Source: Actinomycetota bacterium (GTDB lineage Bacteria; Actinomycetota; Acidimicrobiia; Acidimicrobiales; JAJPHE01). Taken from it: a stretch of DNA of 58,443 bases. The translations under genes were made by a program, and so were the position numbers. Location of the stretch: the NCBI GenBank assembly GCA_021325435.1, contig JAJPHE010000070.1, positions 1 through 58,443 of the forward strand, in the 5' to 3' direction. Every line of letters starts with the position of its first letter. Within the stretch, counting starts at the first letter, position 1. Below are positions 7,552 to 15,616 of this stretch, piece after piece. The notes under the pieces were generated by a model. That model was not told where the DNA came from and made no database searches. It worked only from the letters and a program-made list of their open reading frames with translations.

Positions 7552-8603
7552 GAAGCAAGGCGAAGCTCGCCGCCGCCGGTGCGGCCGTCATCTCCCTGGT
7601 GGCGGTGGCCGGGGCGGCCGGGGCCCAGACGTCGCTCGTCAACGTCAGCCTGGCCAACACCAGCCCCACCCGAACCCTCTACGTGGAGAACCTCGCCGGC
7701 CAGGACCTGAGCCAGAGCGGACTCAACCTGGGCTCCCTGCGCAGCGCCCCGTTCCGGGTGCGGGTGGTGGACCAGACCATGACCCCCCAGAACTTCTCGG
7801 TGTCGGCCACCATGACGAACCTCTACCAGTGCTCGGGCTCGGGGAGCTCGTGCACCCCGGTCCAGAGCCAGAGCATCGACTCGAGCAACGTCAGCCTCTC
7901 CTACGGGACCAACCCGCTCGACGTGCTGAACGTCTCGGCCACCGTGGCGCCGTTGTTCAACTTCAGTGAGGACGTGAGCACGGTGGACTCGAGCCTGTGC
8001 ACCACCCTCCAGACCCTGTCCGGGAACCCGGGCGCCTGCACCATCTCCCTCACCAGCCTGCAGGGCCTGCCCCAGACCCTGAATCAGGCCGTGTCGGGGC
8101 TCACCGCCTCGGCCCTGTCCGGGCTGCCCCTCGTGCCCCAGTCCGGGTCAGCCGGCGCCTTCGCCTCCCCCGACTGGCAGGGCGTGGCGTCGGCCTTCAA
8201 GCCGAGCAACCCGGCGGCGCCCACCCAGCTGCCCGTGCTCACCGGCGGGTCGAACCTGACCAGCGGCGTACTCACCACGCTGCAGAACGCCCTGGCGACG
8301 TCGCCGACCAACTCGATCGTCGACGTCAACAGCGTGCTCGTCCCCGCCCTCAGCAACGCCCTCGGCACGGCGGTCGCCTCGGCCACCAACGCCAACGCCG
8401 GCGGGCCGGTGTGGGCCCTGCTCACCACCGCCCAGCAGAACGAGTTGGTCGCCAACCTCACCCCGGCGCTGGTGCCGATTCTCGCCGCCCAGGTGACCGG
8501 GCTGTCGGGCACCTACATGTCCTTCCCGACGCTGAACGTGAGCGTCCCCAACACGGCGGCCGGCGGCACCTACGAGGGCACGCTCGTCGTCACCGGGTTC
8601 TAG
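7548..8603 (+). CDS. Secreted WxL-like surface protein (cassette 1)
   Basis: A 351-residue protein with a signal peptide (MRSKAKLAAAGAAVISLVAV, cleavage near AGA-QT). The mature part is Ser/Thr/Asn-rich beta-sandwich-like, with two Cys pairs (QCSGSGSSC; SLCTT...GACT). Its end, GGTYEGTLVVTGF, matches AGTYEGTITHSVA of the protein at 15010, linking the two as members of one family. It is followed after 2 bp by a DUF916-like anchor, the arrangement of WxL/WxLIP surface complexes in Firmicutes. No catalytic motif is visible. It is probably a cell-wall-associated structural or binding protein. Confidence 0.72.
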   Translation: MRSKAKLAAAGAAVISLVAVAGAAGAQTSLVNVSLANTSPTRTLYVENLAGQDLSQSGLNLGSLRSAPFRVRVVDQTMTPQNFSVSATMTNLYQCSGSGSSCTPVQSQSIDSSNVSLSYGTNPLDVLNVSATVAPLFNFSEDVSTVDSSLCTTLQTLSGNPGACTISLTSLQGLPQTLNQAVSGLTASALSGLPLVPQSGSAGAFASPDWQGVASAFKPSNPAAPTQLPVLTGGSNLTSGVLTTLQNALATSPTNSIVDVNSVLVPALSNALGTAVASATNANAGGPVWALLTTAQQNELVANLTPALVPILAAQVTGLSGTYMSFPTLNVSVPNTAAGGTYEGTLVVTGF

Positions 8604-8605
8604 GC

Positions 8606-9283
8606 ATGGGCCGACCGCATCGTCTCGTGCTGCGGCTGGCGGTGGCCGCCGGCATCTCCCTCGCCGGCATCGTGGCCGCCGCCATGCCCGCCGCCGCCGT
8701 GCAGACCGCCACCTTCGGCATCGCCCCGGCCAAGGACGCGCCCCAGCAGGCGGGCCAGCTGGCCGCCTCTGTCCGCCCCGGCCAACCGACGGGAGACGAC
8801 GTCACCGTTTGGAACCGGACGGCGCATGAGCTCACCCTCGACCTGAGCGTGGTCGCCGCCCACCTCGGCCCGGACGGCCACCCCGTCCTCGGCGGCGACC
8901 CTCGCCCGGCTACCTGGGTCCACCTGGGCCAGAGCGTGGTCACCCTGGCGCCTCACGGTCAGCAGACGATCGCCGTCAACGTGGTGACCCCGCGCCGCCT
9001 ACCCCACCTGCCGGCCAGTGCCGCCATCATCGCCACCCCCGAGCACGCCAGCGCCGCCCCGGTGTCGGTGGTCGTTCGCCTCGGCGTCATGGTGTCGATC
9101 ACCGCGGCGGGTGGCGCCCCCCTGCGGGCGCCGCTGGGGATGATCGGGTGGGTCGCCCTCGGGCTGCTTCTCGCCGCCGGGCTGGCGCCGCCATCCGCGG
9201 CGTCACCAGGCGGGCGGCACGGGGCCGGTCGGCCGCCGCGTGGCAGCCCCGCCTCGCCTGAGCATCAGCGACCAGTCCGGTAG
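8606..9283 (+). CDS. DUF916/WxLIP-like membrane-anchored surface protein (cassette 1)
   Basis: A 225-residue protein from ATG 8606. It has a signal peptide (LRLAVAAGISLAGIVAAAM), an extracellular beta domain with the phrase RPGQPTGDDVTVWNRT and LTLDLSVVAAH typical of DUF916-like folds, and a C-terminal membrane helix (MIGWVALGLLLAAGLAP) with a basic cytoplasmic tail. It is shorter than usual, apparently having one Ig-like unit rather than two. Being encoded 2 bp after the secreted partner, it probably tethers that protein at the membrane. A strong hairpin terminator follows. Confidence 0.65.
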   Translation: MGRPHRLVLRLAVAAGISLAGIVAAAMPAAAVQTATFGIAPAKDAPQQAGQLAASVRPGQPTGDDVTVWNRTAHELTLDLSVVAAHLGPDGHPVLGGDPRPATWVHLGQSVVTLAPHGQQTIAVNVVTPRRLPHLPASAAIIATPEHASAAPVSVVVRLGVMVSITAAGGAPLRAPLGMIGWVALGLLLAAGLAPPSAASPGGRHGAGRPPRGSPASPEHQRPVR

Positions 9284-9290
9284 GAAAGCA

Positions 9291-9320
9291 GGAGGCCGGT
9301 GGCTCTCGCCACCGGCCTCC
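9291..9320. terminator. Strong bidirectional hairpin terminator
   Basis: A perfect 13-bp stem GGAGGCCGGTGGC / GCCACCGGCCTCC with loop TCTC lies between two convergent genes (ends at 9283 and 9359). An A-rich stretch precedes it and TT follows it, so it can serve both directions. Confidence 0.8.
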
Positions 9321-9358
9321 TTGGTGAAAGTCTCTCGAGTTGTTAGGGACGGTCCCCG

Positions 9359-10834
9359 CTACCGGCGGGGATGCTTGCTTGCCTGTATCCAGTCCGAAAG
9401 CCGGGTACCGGCGACATGGGGCAGGAACGGGTGCAGCGAACGAACTTCGTCGCTGCTGGCAACGAGCGAACCCTCGCCGGCGATGGCCGCCAAGGACTGC
9501 CGACGCCTCGTCGCCACCACCAGCAGAGCCCCGATCAGCAGCAGTGCGCCGCTGAGGAGGGCCAGGCCGGCCATGTTGGCGCCGGTGAAGGCCAACCTCG
9601 CCACCTTGGTGGCGCCGATAGTCGGAGCGGTCGCGAGGGCCGCGCCGGCGACGGTCGCCGACCCGGGACGGCTCAGGGCCTCGCCCAACACCACCGTCGG
9701 CACGCAGGAGCTGCCCGAGGTGGTGCCGGCCGACTGCCCGGCGGCCATGTTCTGGCCGGACGAGCAGGTGGTCGATCCTGCCGGCCCCGGAAGGCTCGGC
9801 GAGGACTTGCACACCCCGTTGGCCATGGTCTGGCCACCTGAGGACTGACCGGCGGAGCACGTCGAGGCGGAGCTACCGCTTACCACCGTCGGCGTGTTCG
9901 TCTGGCAGCCGGAGGATGACATCCCCGACGACGAGCCCGACGACGAGCCCGACGTCGAGCCCGACGAGCACGGTGGTTGGCACTCAGAGCTTGACATGCC
10001 AGCCGACTGACCCGACGAGCTCGAGCACCCGGCGGTCGGCGGTTGGTTCTGCTGGCCTAGGCACGCGCCGCCCGGCCCCGCTGTCTGGCCGGCCTGGCAG
10101 CCGCCCGAAGGCGGCGGGGGCGTGCTGCAGTTGCCGCTCGTCCCCATCGTCTGGCCGGCCTCGCAACCGCTCGAAGGCGGAGGAGGCGTGGTGCAGCTGC
10201 CGCCCGGCCCCGCCGTCTGCCCCGCCTGGCAGCCGCCCGAAGGCGGAGGAGGCGTAGGCGTGTTCGTGCAGGCCGTGTGCGCAGGGTTGCCGTTACCGAT
10301 ACCAGGGTTCCGGTCGCACTCGTAACCCTTGTTGTTGTCGGAGCCTCCCGGAAGCTGACCACGAGGGTTCTTGTTGTCGGCCTTGCCTACGCTGCCGGCG
10401 TTGTGACCGCCTTGGACCTGACCGCATCCGGTCGCGTTGTAGGGCCCAGAGGCGTTCGCACCGCTGGTTGAGTTGTTGTAGTTCGGCTGCGGCTGGACTG
10501 TGCAGTTCCACGTGGTCGAGCCGGCGCCGTTGTTGTTCGGCAACGGCATACCTTGGGCCGTGGCGGGGTTGCCCCCCGGTCCGCTGGCGTTGGTCGGCTG
10601 GAACGTGATGCTGTTCAGCGTCGTCGTCCAGTTGGACGTAACCGAGCTCTTGTTGGCCTGGCCGGGCGCTCCCGAGCCATTGGTGTTCGCTGAGTGGTTC
10701 GATTGACCCGGTGGCGTCGCCGGAGGACCCGTCCCGCCTGGTGCGGCGAAGGCTGAAGGCGCGAAGCCGGTCAGCCCGATGACTAGCCCTGCTGAGGCGA
10801 CGCCGGCTTTCGCTAACCGGCGCCGTGTTGACAT
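9359..10834 (-). CDS. Secreted Cys/Pro/Ser-rich repeat protein with LAxTG sorting signal
   Basis: ATG 10834 is preceded by AAAGGGAA and gives a 491-residue precursor. The signal peptide MSTRRRLAKAGVASAGLVIG is followed by a low-complexity Asn/Gly/Ser region and three tandem ~22-residue Cys repeats of the form SGGCQAGQTAGPGGSC-TTPPPP. Further CxxGQ variants, a Ser/Gly/Cys-rich block, the sorting motif RLAFTGANMAG, a membrane helix and RRRQ come next. About 50 more residues follow the helix, a longer cytoplasmic tail than usual. It should be exported and linked to the wall by a class-E-type sortase; none is encoded in this window. Many Cys suggest a disulfide-stiffened stalk. Confidence 0.75.
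   Translation of the reverse strand: MSTRRRLAKAGVASAGLVIGLTGFAPSAFAAPGGTGPPATPPGQSNHSANTNGSGAPGQANKSSVTSNWTTTLNSITFQPTNASGPGGNPATAQGMPLPNNNGAGSTTWNCTVQPQPNYNNSTSGANASGPYNATGCGQVQGGHNAGSVGKADNKNPRGQLPGGSDNNKGYECDRNPGIGNGNPAHTACTNTPTPPPPSGGCQAGQTAGPGGSCTTPPPPSSGCEAGQTMGTSGNCSTPPPPSGGCQAGQTAGPGGACLGQQNQPPTAGCSSSSGQSAGMSSSECQPPCSSGSTSGSSSGSSSGMSSSGCQTNTPTVVSGSSASTCSAGQSSGGQTMANGVCKSSPSLPGPAGSTTCSSGQNMAAGQSAGTTSGSSCVPTVVLGEALSRPGSATVAGAALATAPTIGATKVARLAFTGANMAGLALLSGALLLIGALLVVATRRRQSLAAIAGEGSLVASSDEVRSLHPFLPHVAGTRLSDWIQASKHPRR
10062..10259 (-). repeat. Three 66-bp tandem units inside the Cys-rich surface gene
   Basis: Three adjacent units encode near-identical 22-residue blocks (S-G-C-x-A-G-Q-T-x-G-x-G-x-C-x5-PPPP). 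The nucleotide copies are similar but not identical, so the array is old enough to have diverged yet could still vary in number. Confidence 0.7.
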
Positions 10835-11002
10835 TGTTCCCTTTCCCCAGCTGCCTCGAGATTGAGGCAGATCGTGCAATGTCTGCCGTCGAGGGCTATT
10901 CCGCCCCCCGGCGGACTAGTTATACCGCTCTATATCTGGGGAAAACAATTCTTTCCCAATGCTGACCTGGGCCTTCGCCGCAAAAGGGTTAAATGCCTAC
11001 TG

Positions 11003-12409
11003 TCAGTGAGTGGCAGTATCCGGGTCCTGGAAGGCCGGGGCGGCGGTGCGCCACCACTCCAGCAGTCGGCTGGTGGCCTCCTCCTCCCCGAGGGGCCCTT
11101 CGTCCAGGCGCAGCTCCAGCAGGAAGGAAAGGGCTGCCCCCACCGCTCGTCCGGGACGGATGCCAAGGACGTCCATGACCCGGTTCCCGTCGAGGTCGGG
11201 GCGGATGGCGTCGAGTTCCTCCTGCGCCCGCAACTCCTCGATGCGTCGCTCCAGCTCGTCCATGCGGCGGGCCAGGGCGCGGGCCTTGGCCTCGTTGCGG
11301 GTGGTGCAGTCCGAGCGGGTCAGCTGGTTGAGGCGGTCCAGCAGGGGGCCGGCGTCGCGCACGTAGCGGCGCACGGCCCGGTCGGTCCAACCCAGCCGGT
11401 AGGTGTGGAAGCGCAGGTGGAGCTCGACCAAGGCCGCGACCTGATCGACGTCGTCGGTCGGGTAGCGCAGCGCCCGCATCCGGTCCCGTGTCATGCGCGC
11501 CCCGACGACTTCGTGGTGGTGGAAGCTCACGCCTCCCGGGCCGAAGGAACGGGTCTTGGGCTTGCCGACGTCGTGGAAGAGAGCGGCCAGCCGAAGGATG
11601 CGGTCGGGCGCCGTCTTTTCGACCACGGCGATGGTGTGGGCCAGCACGTCCTTGTGGCGATGGATGGGATCCTGCTCGAGGGCGAGCGCCGGCAGCTCGG
11701 GCAGGAACTCGTCGGCCAGCCCGGTGCGCACCAGGAACCACAGCCCGTCCCCGGGCCGCTCGACGACCATCAGCTTGTCGAGCTCGTCGCGGATCCGTTC
11801 GGGCGAGACGATCTCGAGGCGCGAGCGGCGGGACCGGACAGCTTCCTCCAGCCCCTCGTCGGGGACCAGGTGGTAGCCGGCGATGAAGCGGGCCGCCCGC
11901 ATCATCCGGAGGGGGTCGTCGTCGAACGACTCGACCGGGGAGAGCGGGGTCCGCAGCCGGTGGGCGGCCAGGTCGGCAACGCCGTCGAACGGATCGATCA
12001 GTTCCATGTCGGGCAGGCGCAGGGCCATGGCGTTCACCGTGAAGTCGCGCCGCGACAGGTCGGCCTCGACCGACTCGGAGAAGGCGACGTCCGGCTTGCG
12101 CGACTCCGGGGCGTAGGCCTCGGCCCGGTGGGTGGTGATCTCGAAGATGCGCGACCCCCGCTTGGCCCCGATGGTGCCGAAGCGCTTGCCGGTCGTCCAC
12201 ACCGCGCTCGCCCACCCCGAAACCAGCTCCTCGATCTCGTCGGGTCGGGCGTCGGTCGTGAGGTCGAGGTCTCGGCCCTCACCGAGGCGGTCGACGATGG
12301 CGTCGCGCACGACCCCGCCGACCAGGTACAGCCGGTGGCCGGCCGCGGCGAAGCGCTCGGCCAGCTCGGCCGTGTCGCTCACCAACGGCTGGAGCCGTTC
12401 GGGGATCAC
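11003..12409 (-). CDS. cca: CCA tRNA nucleotidyltransferase
   Basis: A 468-residue enzyme adding or repairing the 3'-CCA of tRNAs. The class II pol-beta head has LYLVGGVVRD and the metal-binding GRDLDLTTD. The neck has RRDFTVNAMALRLPD and DDPLRMMRAARF. A C-terminal HD domain has AALFHDVGKPK and a following HH motif. This matches the actinobacterial PcnA/Rv3907c type, which also sits near the origin beside the Rv3909- and murJ-like genes. tRNA-Ile in this window lacks an encoded CCA, consistent with a need for this enzyme. It is a single gene on the minus strand. Confidence 0.95.
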   Translation of the reverse strand: MIPERLQPLVSDTAELAERFAAAGHRLYLVGGVVRDAIVDRLGEGRDLDLTTDARPDEIEELVSGWASAVWTTGKRFGTIGAKRGSRIFEITTHRAEAYAPESRKPDVAFSESVEADLSRRDFTVNAMALRLPDMELIDPFDGVADLAAHRLRTPLSPVESFDDDPLRMMRAARFIAGYHLVPDEGLEEAVRSRRSRLEIVSPERIRDELDKLMVVERPGDGLWFLVRTGLADEFLPELPALALEQDPIHRHKDVLAHTIAVVEKTAPDRILRLAALFHDVGKPKTRSFGPGGVSFHHHEVVGARMTRDRMRALRYPTDDVDQVAALVELHLRFHTYRLGWTDRAVRRYVRDAGPLLDRLNQLTRSDCTTRNEAKARALARRMDELERRIEELRAQEELDAIRPDLDGNRVMDVLGIRPGRAVGAALSFLLELRLDEGPLGEEEATSRLLEWWRTAAPAFQDPDTATH

Positions 12410-12463
12410 GCGGCCGAGGGTACTGGTGGACGGCCCGGCAGCCGGCCGGGTCGTCCCGCACCG

Positions 12464-14725
12464 TCACCCGCCGAAGGGCATCCAGGCGATGTCGGAGAAG
12501 CTGGTGATGTCGCTGGCCAGGACGCCCTGCTGGGACACGGTGTAAAGGACCCCACCGACGACCAGGGCCCGGTCGATGCCGGCTCCGTAATAGACCGGGG
12601 GCGATGCCACACCGGCCGCACCGCTGCCGTAGGGGCCGGGCTGGGGCTGCGAGCGGTCACGCCCCGCCTGGGTGACCCGGCCGGCCTCGGTGATGCCCGT
12701 CGTCGGGTCGACCCGGAAGGCGACGGCCCCCTGGAAGGGCGCCTGGGCCTGGCCGGAGCCCGAGCCGGAGGGGGGCTGGGACTGCTGCAGCGGCACCACG
12801 GCGAGGTGGCGGGGACCCCAGTAGAGGAACTGGTGGTGGTCGGTGTCGGCGCTGGTCCAGGCGTTGTCGAGGTGGATCCGTGAGCGCAGGACCGGATGGG
12901 CGGGATCCGAGACGTCGAACAGCGACAGCTGCACGCCGGTGGTCCGGTAGTTGCCGTCGACGTCTCGACCGAGGCCCAACAGCAGCCCCCCGCCCAGCGG
13001 GTGCAGGTAGGAGGAGTATCCCGGCAGCTGCAGCTGGCCCCGCAGGGCGGGATGGTGCGGGTCGGACAGGTCGAGGACGTAAAGGGGGTCGGTCTGGCGG
13101 AAGGTGACCACGTAGCCGAGGCTGCCGAGGAACCGGACGCCATAGATCTTCTCGCCCTGACCGAGCCCGGAGACCTGACCGACCGGGACCAGGGCCCCGC
13201 CCACGGGCTGGAGGATCGTCACCCGGTTGTCGGAGAGGGTCCGGGGCGGCTCTCCCTCGCGGGGCGGCGGGGTGGGCACTCCGACGGTGGTGGCCACCCG
13301 GAGGTAGCCGTCGTTGTCAGACAGGGAGTACTGGTCGAGGATCCCGCCGGCCACGGAGCCCGATCCCACATAGCGGGGGCTGGTCGGATCGGTCAGGTCG
13401 AAGGCGTGGATGTCGGTAGTGACCCCCTGCTGGGGGAGGCCCATCATCTCCGGCTGCTCGGTGATGCCGGCGGTGGCCAGGTACATGGCGGTGGTGCTGG
13501 CGTAGACGGTGGAGGCGTTGCCGACGACGGTCACCTCGTGGCCGGGCACGTCGCTGTTGGGGTCGAGGGTGACCACCGACACGGTGGCCAGCCCGGAGGC
13601 GACGGTGGGATGCATGGCGGAGCCACAGGAGGCGAGGTGGGTGGCGCCGGTCTGGTCGAGCCGCAACGAGGGCAGCCACTGCGTCACCACCGAGCGCTCG
13701 ATGGCGGACTTGTTCTCGGCCAGGGCCTGGGCGCTGGTCTCGGGGGTCGGCTGCGGCGGGAACACGAACGGCACGGTCGGGTTGCTCTGCAGCACCAGCT
13801 CGATCCGGCCGGAGACGAGGCGGGCGCCCACCTCGTTGCCGTCGAGGGTGAACGAGCGGATCAGGCGGGGGTGATCGGGGTCGGAGACGGCCACGACCAC
13901 CACCCTGGTCTTGGCCTGAGAGGCGTACACCGGCTGCGGGGGTAGCGGCTGGACCGGGGCCGGCTGGACCTGCTGGGGCTGGTTCGGCGCTGGCTGGGCC
14001 GGCCCGCTGGAGGTGGCGGCTCCCGGTTGGGGGGCAGGCGCAGGCGCCGGCGTGGGGGGCTCCGGGGCCGGGGGCGGGCTGCTCCACTGGGTACCGAGCA
14101 CGACGGCGTTGCCGCCGGCCAGGAACAGAGACGCCTGCCCGGAGAGGTCGGGCAGCGGCATGAAGGCGGCGAGCCGGGGCTTGCCGGACACGTCGAGGAC
14201 CTGGAGGCCCACCGGGTTCTGACGGAGCACGACCATCACGTTCCCGTCGGTCTTGGCCAGGTCGGGCTCGTCCACCCCGGCCTCCTGGTTGTTGGTGGTG
14301 GAGAAGTCGGTCCCCGCCACGGGCGCCGCGGCCGAGCCCTGGGCTGCCCCACCGGCTCCGCCAGCCGAGGCGGCACCGCCCGCCCCCGAGGCCCCCGCCG
14401 CCACGCCCATCATCGGCGAGCCCATCATCGGTTCGCCCATCACCCCACCGCCGCCGGCATAGCCGTAGCGCAGCGGAAGCCCGTTCGCCGTCACCTCGGA
14501 CAGCGCCTCCGCCTTGACCTGGCTGAGGAAGGAGTCGCAGCTGCCGTAGGAGACCAGGCGTACGGTGGGCTTGGCGGCCGGCGGAGCCGTCGTGGTCGTT
14601 ACCCGAAGGGTCGTGGTCGTGGTCGTCGGGGGGCGGTAGCCGACATTTCGGGTCGCCGGCCCGGCGCACGCCCCGCACGCCGCCGCTACCGCCAGAAGAG
14701 CCGCAGGAATCCTCGGTGCTCGCAC
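12464..14725 (-). CDS. Secreted beta-propeller domain lipoprotein
   Basis: A 753-residue protein from GTG 14725. The N-terminus ALLAVAAACGACAG gives a short signal peptide with a plausible lipobox Cys. A Thr-rich linker (TTTTTTLRVTTTTAPP) follows, then an acidic-to-Gly/Ala low-complexity segment. The phrase STTNNQEAGVDEPDLAKTDG is the hallmark of the secreted C-terminal beta-propeller family (Beta_propel, PF09826). Repeated blades contain recurring VLDVS-, AFDLTDP-, VLDLSDPHHP- and LFDVSDPAHP-type strands. It is probably an extracytoplasmic protein with a structural or binding role; its ligand is unknown. A Pro/Gln/Ala-rich insert lies near residues 220-260. Confidence 0.85.
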   Translation of the reverse strand: MRAPRIPAALLAVAAACGACAGPATRNVGYRPPTTTTTTLRVTTTTAPPAAKPTVRLVSYGSCDSFLSQVKAEALSEVTANGLPLRYGYAGGGGVMGEPMMGSPMMGVAAGASGAGGAASAGGAGGAAQGSAAAPVAGTDFSTTNNQEAGVDEPDLAKTDGNVMVVLRQNPVGLQVLDVSGKPRLAAFMPLPDLSGQASLFLAGGNAVVLGTQWSSPPPAPEPPTPAPAPAPQPGAATSSGPAQPAPNQPQQVQPAPVQPLPPQPVYASQAKTRVVVVAVSDPDHPRLIRSFTLDGNEVGARLVSGRIELVLQSNPTVPFVFPPQPTPETSAQALAENKSAIERSVVTQWLPSLRLDQTGATHLASCGSAMHPTVASGLATVSVVTLDPNSDVPGHEVTVVGNASTVYASTTAMYLATAGITEQPEMMGLPQQGVTTDIHAFDLTDPTSPRYVGSGSVAGGILDQYSLSDNDGYLRVATTVGVPTPPPREGEPPRTLSDNRVTILQPVGGALVPVGQVSGLGQGEKIYGVRFLGSLGYVVTFRQTDPLYVLDLSDPHHPALRGQLQLPGYSSYLHPLGGGLLLGLGRDVDGNYRTTGVQLSLFDVSDPAHPVLRSRIHLDNAWTSADTDHHQFLYWGPRHLAVVPLQQSQPPSGSGSGQAQAPFQGAVAFRVDPTTGITEAGRVTQAGRDRSQPQPGPYGSGAAGVASPPVYYGAGIDRALVVGGVLYTVSQQGVLASDITSFSDIAWMPFGG

Positions 14726-15009
14726 TGACCGCCCCCACTCTCGGACGCTGTTCTGCCAGTTGGTGGCGTTAGCGACCGTGGATCAACCGCGGGGCTTCGA
14801 CGGTCCCGTGGCGGCATGTCGTCGCCGGCCGGGTGAACGGCCGTCCGGAACGTCCGACTTCGGTAGGCCATTTCCGTCATGCGCCAGAGGGGCTAGCGCG
14901 ATCAGGTCAGCAGAAAACGGTCCGAACGAGGGATGTGCGACAACCACTCTCGGTGCCGAGAACTTGAAGGTCGGCGGTGCCCAGTAAGGACGACAGGAGG
15001 ACCCCCCAA

Positions 15010-15603
15010 ATGATTTCCCGGAGGAAGCTGATCGTGGCGGCGGGGCTGGTGAGCAGCGGCGCTCTCGCCCTCGCCCCCATGGCCCATGCGGCGCCCAGCG
15101 GCAGCACAGTAGCCACCATCACTCTCACCAGCACCGGTTCACTCGATGTTTCCGTGCCGGCCGGGACCACCTCCACCCCGGTGAACCTCGGTAGCACTGT
15201 GTCGACCGTCGGATCCTGGACCGCCCCCAACAGCCTCGGGGCAGTGACCGTCACCGACAGCCGGGCCGGACAGCTCACCAACAACTGGACGGCCACAGCC
15301 GCCACGACCGCCTTCAACTGCATCTCGGGCGCCTGCGCCGGCACCGGCATGACGAACCCGACCAGCATCCCGGTGACAGCGATCACCTACAACGAGCCGG
15401 TCGCCAGCGTCAGCTCGTCCGGTGCGGGGACCGAGGTGTTCACGCCGGTGGCCACGGTGTCACTCGCCACTGGATCCGCCCCGGTCGGTTCGATGGTGGC
15501 GGTCGGCACCAACACCGCCACTTGGAGCCCGACCCTGACGTTCCTCTTGAACGGTCAGGTCGCCGGCACCTACGAAGGAACCATCACCCACTCGGTGGCC
15601 TGA
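15010..15603 (+). CDS. Secreted WxL-like surface protein (cassette 2)
   Basis: ATG 15010, behind AGGAGGA, gives 197 residues. The signal peptide is MISRRKLIVAAGLVSSGALA with cleavage near AHA-AP. The mature domain is a single beta-sandwich-like unit with two nearby Cys (FNCISGAC) and ends AGTYEGTITHSVA, the ending shared with the protein at 7548. It is followed after 13 bp by a DUF916-like anchor at 15617. The intergenic region 14726-15009 separates it from the divergent beta-propeller gene and must hold both promoters; no clear consensus boxes were identified there. Confidence 0.75.
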   Translation: MISRRKLIVAAGLVSSGALALAPMAHAAPSGSTVATITLTSTGSLDVSVPAGTTSTPVNLGSTVSTVGSWTAPNSLGAVTVTDSRAGQLTNNWTATAATTAFNCISGACAGTGMTNPTSIPVTAITYNEPVASVSSSGAGTEVFTPVATVSLATGSAPVGSMVAVGTNTATWSPTLTFLLNGQVAGTYEGTITHSVA

Positions 15604-15616
15604 TACAAAGGGCGGC

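Noticed and set aside
11003-12883. Long plus-strand frame (673 codons) antisense to the CCA-adding enzyme
   Set aside because: Val/Gly/Asp/Arg-biased antisense shadow, with no domain; the minus-strand gene is clear.
13317-14738. Long minus-strand Arg/Gly/Pro-rich frame (473 codons) overlapping the beta-propeller gene
   Set aside because: A GC-composition shadow of the beta-propeller gene, with no domain.
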